Positions 37,436-48,270 of a stretch of 64,000 bases of DNA are shown here, piece by piece (the stretch's first letter is position 1; every line of letters begins with the position of its first letter). Position numbers and translations under genes: made by a program. The notes beneath the pieces are model-generated. The model saw only the letters and a list, made by a program, of their open reading frames with translations. It had not been told where the DNA came from and did no database searches. This DNA is from Parvibacillus sp035426385 (GTDB lineage Bacteria > Bacteroidota > Bacteroidia > Chitinophagales > Saprospiraceae), in contig DAOLZQ010000002.1 in assembly GCA_035426385.1 (NCBI GenBank), positions 1-64,000 on the forward strand, written 5' to 3'.

Positions 37436-37573
37436 TTTCTACATTCATTTTGTGGTGGCAAATGTAACAAAGGTTAATGGGCGAATTAGTCCTTTAAAGT
37501 ATTTAAATAAATGATTATCCTCATAAGTAGCTAAATAATTTAGAGAAAAGAGTGATTTGAAGGGTTTGAATAG

Positions 37574-37581
37574 TAATTTTG
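37574..37581 (+). promoter_or_regulatory. Candidate -7 box for the enoyl-CoA hydratase operon
   Basis: TAATTTTG fits TANNTTTG and would give a leader of about 16 nt before the ATG at 37605. The upstream -33 TTG is not at the usual distance. Confidence 0.4.
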
Positions 37582-37604
37582 TCTTATTCTTAAGAAAAAT
37601 TATA

Positions 37605-38390
37605 ATGTATCAATATCAAAGTATTCTCGTACAACATGAGGACAATATAGTCACACTAACCATCAATCGACCAGAATCGCTCAATGCTCTGAATAAGTCT
37701 GTTTTTGATGATTTGGAGCAATTCTTTATGCACGATATTAATAATCTGCATGAAGTAAGAGGAGTTATTCTGACTGGGTCTGGTGAGAAAGCCTTTGCGG
37801 CAGGAGCGGATATAAAAGAATTTTCAAACTATGGTCAGGATGCATTAGCTGCTCTTTCTGCGAGCGGTCAAATGGTATTTAATGCAATTGAAAATTGTAG
37901 AGTGCCTGTAGTCGCTGCTGTTAATGGATTTGCACTTGGTGGCGGCTGTGAACTAGCTATGGCTTGCCATCTGCGGATTGCTGCAGATAATGCAAGGTTT
38001 GGACAGCCTGAGGTAAATCTAGGTCTAACTCCGGGCTATGCTGGCACACAGCGCCTTCCAATGTTGGTAGGTAAGACTCGCGCAACTGAAATGCTGCTTA
38101 CTGCTCGAATCATTGACGCTAATGAAGCTGAGAAAATAGGGCTCATAAATAAAGTAGTTCCAAAAGGTGAGAGCCTTTCGGCTACAATTGAATTTATGGG
38201 TATCATAAAAACAAAAGCTCCCTTAGCCATCTCCAAAACGCTTCAGTGTATTCAGGCATTCTATGAAAGTGAAGTTAACGGTCAAGAATTTGAATCGCTA
38301 AAATTTGGTGAATGTGCACTCACAAATGATTTTAAAGAAGGTACTACCGCCTTTATGGAAAAAAGACCTGCTAATTTCACAAATTCCTGA
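37605..38390 (+). CDS. Enoyl-CoA hydratase/isomerase family protein
   Basis: A 261-residue crotonase-fold enzyme, probably hydrating 2-trans-enoyl-CoA in fatty-acid or amino-acid degradation. Visible motifs are LTINRPESLNALN, the oxyanion-hole AFAAGADIKEF, and FALGGGCELAMACHLRIA with RFGQPEVNLGLTPGYAGTQRL, which hold the two catalytic glutamates (the E of CELAM and the E of QPEV). Length is normal. The ATG at 37605 is chosen because the family N-terminus begins there. The reductase gene starts 1 nt after the stop. Confidence 0.93.
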   Translation: MYQYQSILVQHEDNIVTLTINRPESLNALNKSVFDDLEQFFMHDINNLHEVRGVILTGSGEKAFAAGADIKEFSNYGQDALAALSASGQMVFNAIENCRVPVVAAVNGFALGGGCELAMACHLRIAADNARFGQPEVNLGLTPGYAGTQRLPMLVGKTRATEMLLTARIIDANEAEKIGLINKVVPKGESLSATIEFMGIIKTKAPLAISKTLQCIQAFYESEVNGQEFESLKFGECALTNDFKEGTTAFMEKRPANFTNS

Positions 38391-38391
38391 A

Positions 38392-39396
38392 ATGATTGAA
38401 ACCGATATTGCTATTGTAGGCGCCGGTCCTACCGGCCTTTTTGCAGTTTTTGAAGCCGGATTGCTCAAACTGAAATGTCACCTAATTGACAGCCTGCCTC
38501 AACCTGGTGGACAATTGACAGAAATTTATCCCAAAAAACCAATTTATGATATTCCGGGATATCCATCAGTCTTAGCAGGTGAATTGACTGATAATTTGTT
38601 AAAACAAATCGAACCATTCAAACCTAGCTTTACTTTGGGCGAACGTGTGGAGCAATTGACTAAGATGCCAGATGGTCGCTGGAAACTGACAACATCACAT
38701 CATACAGAGATTTGTGCACCGGTTATTGCTATAGCTGCTGGCCTAGGTTCTTTTGAGCCCAGGAAACCGGCACTTGAAAACCTAGAAATATTTGAAAATA
38801 ATGGAGTGGACTATATCATTCGCGATCCTGAAAAATATAGAGGCAAAAAAATAGTAATCTCAGGAGGTGGTGATAGTGCGTTGGATTGGGCTATCTATTT
38901 ATCTGATGTTGCTGACGAAGTGACCCTGGTACATCGCCGTAAGGAATTTAGGGGTGCGCCTGATTCAGTAGAAAAGGTGATGACCTTGGCCGGTCAGAAT
39001 CAAATACATTTAATTACTGAGGCTGAAGTTTCTAAGCTCACTGGCAATGGTAGTCTCAATAGTCTGATCATACATCACGATACAGCGGGCGATATAACTA
39101 AGCAAACTGACCATTTTATCCCATTATTCGGATTATCTCCAAAGTTGGGACCTATTGCTGACTGGGGGCTTAATCTAGATAAGAATGATATTCAAGTAAA
39201 TACTTTGGATTATAGCACAAATGTTCCCGGCATCTTTGCTATCGGCGACATTAACTCTTATCCAGGAAAATTGAAATTGATCCTCTGTGGCTTTCATGAA
39301 GCTACACTAATGTGTCAGTCTGCTTTCAAAATAATTCATCCGGATAAAAAGCTCTCTTTCAAATATACGACTGTCACAGGGATTGAGGGAATGTAG
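38392..39396 (+). CDS. Thioredoxin-reductase-like ferredoxin/flavodoxin--NADP+ reductase (type 2)
   Basis: A 334-residue FAD enzyme. The FAD-binding GAGPTGLFAVFEAGLL motif, PQPGGQLTEIYPKKPIYDIPGYP, the NADP-binding GGGDSALDWAIYLSD with HRRKEFRGAPDSVEKV, and the C-terminal GIFAIGDINSYPGKLKLILCGFHEA are visible. There is no CxxC redox centre where thioredoxin reductase would have one, which identifies the YumC-type ferredoxin reductases. It starts 1 nt after the enoyl-CoA hydratase stop, so the pair is probably coupled. Confidence 0.92.
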   Translation: MIETDIAIVGAGPTGLFAVFEAGLLKLKCHLIDSLPQPGGQLTEIYPKKPIYDIPGYPSVLAGELTDNLLKQIEPFKPSFTLGERVEQLTKMPDGRWKLTTSHHTEICAPVIAIAAGLGSFEPRKPALENLEIFENNGVDYIIRDPEKYRGKKIVISGGGDSALDWAIYLSDVADEVTLVHRRKEFRGAPDSVEKVMTLAGQNQIHLITEAEVSKLTGNGSLNSLIIHHDTAGDITKQTDHFIPLFGLSPKLGPIADWGLNLDKNDIQVNTLDYSTNVPGIFAIGDINSYPGKLKLILCGFHEATLMCQSAFKIIHPDKKLSFKYTTVTGIEGM

Positions 39397-39722
39397 CTTG
39401 AAGGGTCTTTGGTCTTTGGGGCGCTGCGCTGTTAGTCTTTGGGGCGCTTCGCTGTTAGTCTTTGGGGCGCTTCGCTGTTAGTCTTTGGGGCGCTTTAGCA
39501 CATTAGTTGTTTAGCAGTGTGGAAATTTCATCCTTTCAGGGTTTATTCCTTATGGATTTATTGTTTCTATAATCATTTCACACCAACGATGTTTGGTCTT
39601 AGGTTATCAGAAAAAAGGAATTGGCAACTTGTCACTTGTTACGAGGTACAGCTCACACAACTGACGACTGATAACTGAACACAGTTGCCTAATTAAATCT
39701 TTCAAACGTCTCAGGTCAAGAC
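39397..39722. other. 326-nt intergenic region with repeats
   Basis: The space between the reductase gene (ending at 39396) and the convergent gcvP (ending at 39723) has no gene. It contains a 23-bp tandem repeat (39412-39496), then a sequence of short quasi-repeated words near 39626-39684 (CTTGTCACTTGT, CTGACGACTGATAACTGA), bounded by CAACTG and CAGTTG. I see no hairpin with a T-run that would separate the two convergent transcripts. Confidence 0.7.
39412..39496 (+). repeat. 23-bp tandem repeat, three full and one partial copy
   Basis: The unit begins GTCTTTGGGGCGCTTCGC and ends TGTTA. Copies start at 39412, 39435, 39458 and 39481; copies 2 and 3 are identical, copy 1 differs by one base (GCTGCGCT for GCTTCGCT) and the fourth stops after about 16 nt. 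Each unit contains a small GCG-CTT-CGC hairpin. No spacer separates the units, so it is not a CRISPR array. Confidence 0.9.
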
Positions 39723-42572
<2,850 letters not shown>

Positions 42573-42596
42573 TTCTATGTTATTTTATTTATAGTT

Positions 42597-42604
42597 CAAA
42601 AATA
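42597..42604 (-). promoter_or_regulatory. Candidate -7 box for gcvP
   Basis: On the minus strand TATTTTTG fits TANNTTTG, 25 nt before the gcvP ATG. No matching TTG lies upstream, where the secDF terminator is located. Confidence 0.4.
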
Positions 42605-42606
42605 TA

Positions 42607-42642
42607 AAAAAAGCTACGATGAAGGATCATCGTAGCTTTTTT
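42607..42642 (-). terminator. Perfect hairpin terminator downstream of secDF
   Basis: A 16-bp perfect stem, AAAAAAGCTACGATGA against TCATCGTAGCTTTTTT, with a 4-nt loop, 23 nt after the secDF stop. It separates secDF from gcvP, both on the minus strand. Confidence 0.93.
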
Positions 42643-42664
42643 ATAATCTTATAAAGTTAAGAGA

Positions 42665-45600
42665 TTACTTTTTTTGCGGCTGCAATGTTCCCACCCCAGG
42701 GACTGTTTTGGGTCTAATGTCATCAGCCGTATCATATACCACTGCAGTTGCGATAAAGATAGATGAATAAGTACCGATCACAATACCAATCAAGATCGCA
42801 AATGAAAATCCTCTTATACTAGCGCCACCGAAGATGAATAAGATCAACATCACTGAGAACGTAATGATTGAAGTAATCAAGGTACGACCTAAAGTACTGT
42901 TGATAGCTGAATTGATCACTTCATGTTTTGAAGAGCTGAGGTACTTTCCCGAGAATTCACGAACCCTGTCAAAGATAATCACCGTATCATTCATTGAGTA
43001 ACCGATGATCGTAAGAATGGCTGCTATATAAGCCTGATCTATTTCCATAGTCCAAGGGACTAACCCATGTAATAATGAGAAAATACTAAGCACAAAGAAC
43101 GTATCATGCATGAGTGCGACAATGGCCCCAAGACTAAATTGCCATTTACTAAACCTAAACAGAATATAGATGAAAATCACTAATAAAGCCAATAATGCAG
43201 CTTTTATCGAACTTGTCTTGATATCATCAGCTACGGTAGGACCAACTTTTGAGAAACTGGATACATGTGTCCCGGCTCCATCGGGCTTCTTAAAGTTTTC
43301 AATAGTAACATTGGAAGAGGTTAGTTTATTGATCGCTGCATGTAACTTAGCCATAACCTCATCCGGAATATTTGGGTCTGGATTTTCGATTTTATATGAA
43401 GTTGTAATATTGAAAGTATTTTCAACATCCACCGCCTTCACGATTGGTTCCACTTCCAGCTCATCTTTGACCGCATCCCTGATTTGTTCGGAAGTCACGG
43501 TTTTAGATTTATCTATTACGACATTGTAACTATATCCACCCTTCATATCCACTCCAAGTTCAAAACCTCGGGTAAACATAGAGACTAGACCTAAGACTGA
43601 AATAGTGATTGAGAAAATATACGCTTTCTTCCTCATGCCCATCCAATTGATATTGGCACCGTGGAATAATTTTTCTGAGAATGAAGTAGAGAATTTAATG
43701 TCTTTACCCTTTTCACTCCACCAATCCATGATCAGGCGACCGACCAATACTGCGGTGAAGAGTGCGGTCAACACACCGATAATCATTACCACGGCGAATC
43801 CCTTGACGGGGCCAAGACCAAAGTAAGCAAGTATGATGTTGGTCAATATAGTTACCACGTTAGCATCAATGATCGCCGAATAGGAATGCTTAAATCCGTC
43901 GGCTATTGCTTGCTTTAATACCTTCCCTTTCTTGAGCTCTTCTTTGATCCATTCGAAAATGATAACACTCACATCCACCGCTATACTCATAGTGAGCAAG
44001 ATACCTGCAATACCGGGCAATGTAAGGACAGTACCTTTCGAGGCCAATACTCCAAATATTAAAAACATATTTGCCAGTAAGGCAACTACTGCGATGGCTC
44101 CGGCAGAAGAGAAATAGCTTATCATGAATATCATAATAAATAACAGGCCTACTATGATAGCGGTGACTGATTTATTGATATTCTCCTGTCCTAGCGAAGG
44201 ACCTACCAATGATTCTTGTACAATTTTTGTAGCAGCTGGCAACTTACCAACTTGCAATATATTAGCTAAGTCTTTTCCTTCCTGAACTGAAAAATCGCCA
44301 CTTATCTGAGAATCACCTGAAGTGATGGCACTGTTCACCCGAGGGGCAGAAACTACTTCTTCATCGAGCACAATAGCTATTTCTCTATTTTTATCAGCAG
44401 CAGCTCTTGTGGTCATTTCCCCCCATTTACGAGCTCCTTCCTGGTCCATTTTAAGTGAAACAGTTACTTCATGAGACATAGGGTCTGGTGCTTCACGAGC
44501 ATCAACTACTCTATCTCCCTCCAATGGTGCCTTTCCATTTGGTGGAACTTTTACTGCGTAAAGTTCATACTTATTAGTGTATTTAAAAGTACGCGGATCT
44601 TTTGTTGGCTTAGCTGCCCATTTAAAGGCAAGATCGGGTGGAAACAAACTCTTTATCTCTGGTCTTTTCAGGTATTCTGAGACCAATTCTCTCTTATTCT
44701 TATCTGTAGCACCCATTACAGCCAATGGAAATAATATTCCTTTGTCTGAACTTGAGTTTGGTGTAAATATCTTAAACAATGGACCTGCCTCAGCACCATT
44801 AAATGGCTTATCTACTATCTTCATAGTAGAATCTATAGTATTACCCAATGAATCTTTGACTGGTTCGTAGATCGTATCTTTGGCAACAGTGGTTTTTATA
44901 CTAGTAGAATCACCTGAAAGTTCGGCACTTAATTTATCATCAGCTTTTTTGAAATTCTCAATTATTCCGGGATCAGTAGCTCTATAAACATCAAAAAATT
45001 CTAATTTGGCACTGGCTTGTAAGAATTTTCTAGCACGTTCCGGATTGTCTACGCCCGGTAAGTCGACTACGATCAGTTCTCTTGCAACATCGAGAGATAC
45101 ATTGGGCTGTGTAACTCCAAATTTATCTATTCTATCTTTAAGCAACTTGAAGGTAAGATCAACAGTCTGGCTCGCTTTCTCTTTCAGAACAGCTAAAACA
45201 GTTTCATCCTTTGAATCAAATTTGATCTGTTCACTAAGTGAAGGGTTCTTATAAAACAGTGAAGCAAGACTTTCACCCCCAGAGACTTTTTTCCATTCTT
45301 GGGCAAAAGCATCAACAAAACTAGTTTGTTCCACATTTACTCTTTTCTCGGAGGCATTTAGAGCTGCTAAGAATTTTGGATCCTTACTCTGTCCCGACAT
45401 CGATATAAAGAAATCCTTTAAATCAACTTTGAGTACAGTACTCATGCCGCCTTTTAAGTCAAGACCTAGTGCCAGTTGTTGTCTCTTTAAATCATCATAA
45501 GTATATGATTTGATGAAGGGAATAGAAAAAATCTCTTCACCCGACATTGAATCAAGGAAACCGATCCTAGCATTTTTAAACACCTCATCTTTGTCATCAG

Positions 45601-45742
45601 GCGTAGCTTTGGCGGCTATATTCTTTGCATAGACATCCGCATTTTTTTCAACCTTATTAGTTGGGAAGTAAAAAATGTATTGCAGCAAACACACAATAGC
45701 GAGCGCAACAAGAAAAAACTTTACGATTCCTTTACCTTGCAT
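42665..45742 (-). CDS. secDF: Protein translocase subunit SecDF (fused)
   Basis: A 1025-residue fusion of SecD (about 1-660) and SecF (about 690-1025), the usual form in Bacteroidota. SecD features are LGLDLKGGMSTVLKVD, VDLPGVDNPERARKFL, a large P1-like periplasmic domain and the C-terminal membrane block with GIAGILLTMSIAVDVSVII. SecF begins around GANINWMGMRKKAY and has ELGVDMKGGYSYNV and GYSMNDTVIIFDRVRE. The complex uses the proton gradient to complete Sec translocation. There are about 12 membrane helices. Likely promoter at 45857-45864; terminator at 42607. Confidence 0.96.
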   Translation of the reverse strand: MQGKGIVKFFLVALAIVCLLQYIFYFPTNKVEKNADVYAKNIAAKATPDDKDEVFKNARIGFLDSMSGEEIFSIPFIKSYTYDDLKRQQLALGLDLKGGMSTVLKVDLKDFFISMSGQSKDPKFLAALNASEKRVNVEQTSFVDAFAQEWKKVSGGESLASLFYKNPSLSEQIKFDSKDETVLAVLKEKASQTVDLTFKLLKDRIDKFGVTQPNVSLDVARELIVVDLPGVDNPERARKFLQASAKLEFFDVYRATDPGIIENFKKADDKLSAELSGDSTSIKTTVAKDTIYEPVKDSLGNTIDSTMKIVDKPFNGAEAGPLFKIFTPNSSSDKGILFPLAVMGATDKNKRELVSEYLKRPEIKSLFPPDLAFKWAAKPTKDPRTFKYTNKYELYAVKVPPNGKAPLEGDRVVDAREAPDPMSHEVTVSLKMDQEGARKWGEMTTRAAADKNREIAIVLDEEVVSAPRVNSAITSGDSQISGDFSVQEGKDLANILQVGKLPAATKIVQESLVGPSLGQENINKSVTAIIVGLLFIMIFMISYFSSAGAIAVVALLANMFLIFGVLASKGTVLTLPGIAGILLTMSIAVDVSVIIFEWIKEELKKGKVLKQAIADGFKHSYSAIIDANVVTILTNIILAYFGLGPVKGFAVVMIIGVLTALFTAVLVGRLIMDWWSEKGKDIKFSTSFSEKLFHGANINWMGMRKKAYIFSITISVLGLVSMFTRGFELGVDMKGGYSYNVVIDKSKTVTSEQIRDAVKDELEVEPIVKAVDVENTFNITTSYKIENPDPNIPDEVMAKLHAAINKLTSSNVTIENFKKPDGAGTHVSSFSKVGPTVADDIKTSSIKAALLALLVIFIYILFRFSKWQFSLGAIVALMHDTFFVLSIFSLLHGLVPWTMEIDQAYIAAILTIIGYSMNDTVIIFDRVREFSGKYLSSSKHEVINSAINSTLGRTLITSIITFSVMLILFIFGGASIRGFSFAILIGIVIGTYSSIFIATAVVYDTADDIRPKTVPGVGTLQPQKK

Positions 45743-45856
45743 ATAATATTAAATCTTTAATAATTGATTGTGAATGCAATACGTTTTTAGAAAGTCATTA
45801 TTTTTCTTATCAGACTGAACTCCAAACGGATATGCATGCTTTGGTCAAAAGCGGTG

Positions 45857-45864
45857 CAAATATA
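45857..45864 (-). promoter_or_regulatory. -7 box of the secDF promoter
   Basis: On the minus strand TATATTTG followed by CACC is a clean TANNTTTG box, giving a leader of about 110 nt to the secDF ATG. An 8-bp inverted repeat (45865-45872 and 45883-45890) occupies the spacer upstream of it. Confidence 0.55.
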
Positions 45865-46026
45865 GATATATTTTCGATATATAATATATCTGGAGGTTCG
45901 AGCGAATTAAGTTTTTCTTACACCTATATAAAGATTTTATAGGAATATTGAACAATTGGAAACATAAAGTTGTATTATATCTGCACTACAAGGTGCTTTA
46001 AATTTAAAATCAAAATTTGTTATATT

Positions 46027-46518
46027 ATGGGATTATTTTCATTTTTAAAGGGTGCAGGAAAGGAAGATCTTGCAAAGAAAGAAGCTGAGGCAAAATCTGC
46101 AATGGATGAAACTAACAGAATAGCTCAGGAAGCTCTACTGAATAGTCAGAAGCAAATGATGCTTCAAGACATTGTCAAGACTACTAATGTAGAGATAGAA
46201 GATCTTGGAATTAAGCTGGTAGATGGGACAGTGACTGTGACTGGGAATGTGGATACACAAGAACATAAAGAAAAAGTTATTCTGGCTTTAGGTAATGTAA
46301 ATGGCATTGCTACTGTAGATGACCAAATGACAGTTACAAATCCGGCTGATGAGTCTGACTTTTATGAAGTTAAAAGTGGAGATTCTTTATCAAAAATCGC
46401 AAAGGCATATTATGGCGACCCAATGAGATACAAAGAAATCTTCGAAGCAAACCAACCTATGTTGAAGAATGCTGACTTGATCTATCCGGGTCAAACTCTT
46501 CGTATTCCTAAGAAGTAA
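46027..46518 (+). CDS. BON-LysM protein (Kbp/YgaU-like)
   Basis: A 163-residue soluble protein. After a short helical N-terminus (MGLFSFLKGAGKEDLAKKEA), a BON domain covers about residues 45-105 (DGTVTVTGNVDTQEHKEKVI) and a LysM domain about 113-162 (YEVKSGDSLSKIAKAYYGD, LIYPGQTLRIPKK). This architecture matches E. coli Kbp (YgaU), a cytoplasmic potassium-binding protein, though its start is not a signal peptide. The ATG at 46027 is preferred to a frame that begins at 45970, which would add a Cys/Lys-rich leader. A strong terminator follows. Confidence 0.88.
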   Translation: MGLFSFLKGAGKEDLAKKEAEAKSAMDETNRIAQEALLNSQKQMMLQDIVKTTNVEIEDLGIKLVDGTVTVTGNVDTQEHKEKVILALGNVNGIATVDDQMTVTNPADESDFYEVKSGDSLSKIAKAYYGDPMRYKEIFEANQPMLKNADLIYPGQTLRIPKK

Positions 46519-46540
46519 ACTGAGTTCTTAAATATATCAC

Positions 46541-46564
46541 GCCGGCCACAAGCCGGCTTTTTTT
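46541..46564 (+). terminator. Intrinsic terminator after the BON-LysM gene
   Basis: A 6-bp GCCGGC stem with a 5-nt loop and a T7 run on the plus strand, 22 nt after the stop codon. The convergent DUF423 gene ends inside the T-run. Confidence 0.9.
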
Positions 46565-46952
46565 ATGCTTTGATCTTTGTAAGACCAATGATAAAGACTA
46601 ACCATCCTGCTATAAAAAATAAACCGCCCAAAGGTGTTATAGGTCCCAGGAATGACACAGATGAAGAGGTCCACATGGATGATGTGGTAAGTAAATACAG
46701 CGAACCTGAGAATAGAATGATTCCAATAAGGAAAAGCCAACCAACCGTCTTAAATAATGGCAGAGGATATCTGGAGTATATTGAAAATATCCCAACTATA
46801 GCCAACACATGTATGAATTGATATTGGACACCTGTCTTATAGGACTCCAGTGATGCATCCGGAATATAACCACGAAGACCATGAGCCCCGAAGGCACCCA
46901 GTATGACAGCAAACATGCCTAAGAAGGCCGAAATTATCAAGATTTTTTTCAT
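46563..46952 (-). CDS. DUF423-family membrane protein
   Basis: A 129-residue inner-membrane protein with four predicted helices. The opening AFLGMFAVILGAFGAHGLRG and the YQFIHVLAIVG, GIILFSGSLYLL and PLGGLFFIAGWLV segments match DUF423 (YgdD-like). Function unknown. The ATG at 46952 is chosen because the first helix starts right after it. A TATA-rich 34-nt spacer separates it from the helicase gene. Confidence 0.92.
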   Translation of the reverse strand: MKKILIISAFLGMFAVILGAFGAHGLRGYIPDASLESYKTGVQYQFIHVLAIVGIFSIYSRYPLPLFKTVGWLFLIGIILFSGSLYLLTTSSMWTSSSVSFLGPITPLGGLFFIAGWLVFIIGLTKIKA

Positions 46953-46986
46953 AAAAGAGCAATTATGTCTGGATTTAAAAATAAGA

Positions 46987-48270
46987 TTATCTAAAATTAT
47001 TCTGAAAATCAAAAATTACGTCATCAAATATAAAGTCCCGCATCAATAGCGGTCGCTTCAATACAATACCATCTAAAGTCGTACATCTGCTCAGGGCAAC
47101 ATATGTCTGCCCATGTGCGAAAGCACCTCCTTCCATGTCCAATATCACTTTGTCGAACGTTTGCCCCTGACTCTTGTGGATAGACATGGCCCAAGCCAAT
47201 TTAATAGGGAATTGGGTGTACTTACCTACTATCTTGGTGCTAATCTTTGAAGAATCTTCCGGGTCAATAGTATAGTTCAACATTTCCCATTTTGTCTTTT
47301 CTATAGTAATCACTTGATTAGAATGGATTTCAACTGCCTTGATAAAAACAGGTGATATCTCAGTTATAGTGGCTATGGTTCCATTTACATATTGCTTATT
47401 CACATCATTTCGCAGAGTCATAATCTGAGCGCCAACCTTGAGCAACAATACTTGTTCCGCAGGCAAGGCGCCTTCAGGGAAATTGCCATTTATCTCACCC
47501 ATATAAGTGATGGTTGGATTAATCAATTCATCCAGCTTACGCGAGTTGATTCGATTCATAGTGGTGTTGCGCGGTGATAGATGAATGTACCCTTTTTCAT
47601 TCTCAAAATCAGGTATCAATCTCTTATTTAATTCTTCCAAATCTTCCGGATCAAGATGGTGAAGGCGAATATTATCCAGAAGTTGTATAAAGCGATGGTC
47701 TTTTTGCCTAAAGACCTGATGGAGTGCAATATATTGTACATTCTTTAGTGATCGCCAAGCAGTAGAAGCAAAAAAGTAAGGACTTTCGAATTGTGTAAAA
47801 AAATAGTTCATTTCCAGTTGACCATGCACCACAGGTGGTAATTGGAACATATCACCGAATAAAATAATACGGACACCACCAAAGGCCTTATCAGACCTAC
47901 GATGCAAACGTAGTGAATAGTCGATCATTTGCATCACATCCGCCCTAATCATTGACATTTCATCAATGACCAAAATTTCCAGTTTTTTCAGAATGCGAGC
48001 TATGGGATATTCAAACTTTATGTCTCCTTCTGATAAGAGTCGGGGTGGAAACTTAAAGAAGGAATGAATAGTCTGACCTTGAACTCTCAGGGCTGCTATA
48101 CCGGTCGGAGCAAGCACTACAGCATTTCTGGCAGTAGTCTTCCTAAATAAATTGAGCAAAGTAGATTTACCTGTACCTGCCTTTCCCGTGATGACCAAGT
48201 GATACTTTTCATTCTCCATTTCATTCAAAATAGTTTGAAATTCAGGAGTTAATATATGGATGTCATCCAA
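46987..48270 (-). CDS. Pif1/RecD-like superfamily 1 helicase
   Basis: A 427-residue ATPase. Motif I (Walker A) is ITGKAGTGKSTLL at about residues 27-39; motif Ia is VVLAPTGIAALRV, motif II ILVIDEMSMI, motif III GDMFQLPPVV, then QVFRQKD, motif V SIHKSQGQTFDKV and motif VI ALSRCTTLDGI. This is the compact Pif1-like 5'-3' helicase layout common in Bacteroidota, with roles in replication and unwinding of G-quadruplexes in homologues. The start is TTG at 48270, overlapping the symporter stop by 8 nt, so it is coupled to that gene. Confidence 0.93.
   Translation of the reverse strand: MDDIHILTPEFQTILNEMENEKYHLVITGKAGTGKSTLLNLFRKTTARNAVVLAPTGIAALRVQGQTIHSFFKFPPRLLSEGDIKFEYPIARILKKLEILVIDEMSMIRADVMQMIDYSLRLHRRSDKAFGGVRIILFGDMFQLPPVVHGQLEMNYFFTQFESPYFFASTAWRSLKNVQYIALHQVFRQKDHRFIQLLDNIRLHHLDPEDLEELNKRLIPDFENEKGYIHLSPRNTTMNRINSRKLDELINPTITYMGEINGNFPEGALPAEQVLLLKVGAQIMTLRNDVNKQYVNGTIATITEISPVFIKAVEIHSNQVITIEKTKWEMLNYTIDPEDSSKISTKIVGKYTQFPIKLAWAMSIHKSQGQTFDKVILDMEGGAFAHGQTYVALSRCTTLDGIVLKRPLLMRDFIFDDVIFDFQNNFR

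Noticed and set aside
39412..39496. Possible CRISPR array
   Set aside because: The 23-bp units are contiguous with no unique spacers, and no cas gene is present.
42573..42664. Glycine riboswitch upstream of gcvP
   Set aside because: The 92-nt spacer is filled by the secDF terminator and a promoter; no tandem aptamer-like structure is visible.
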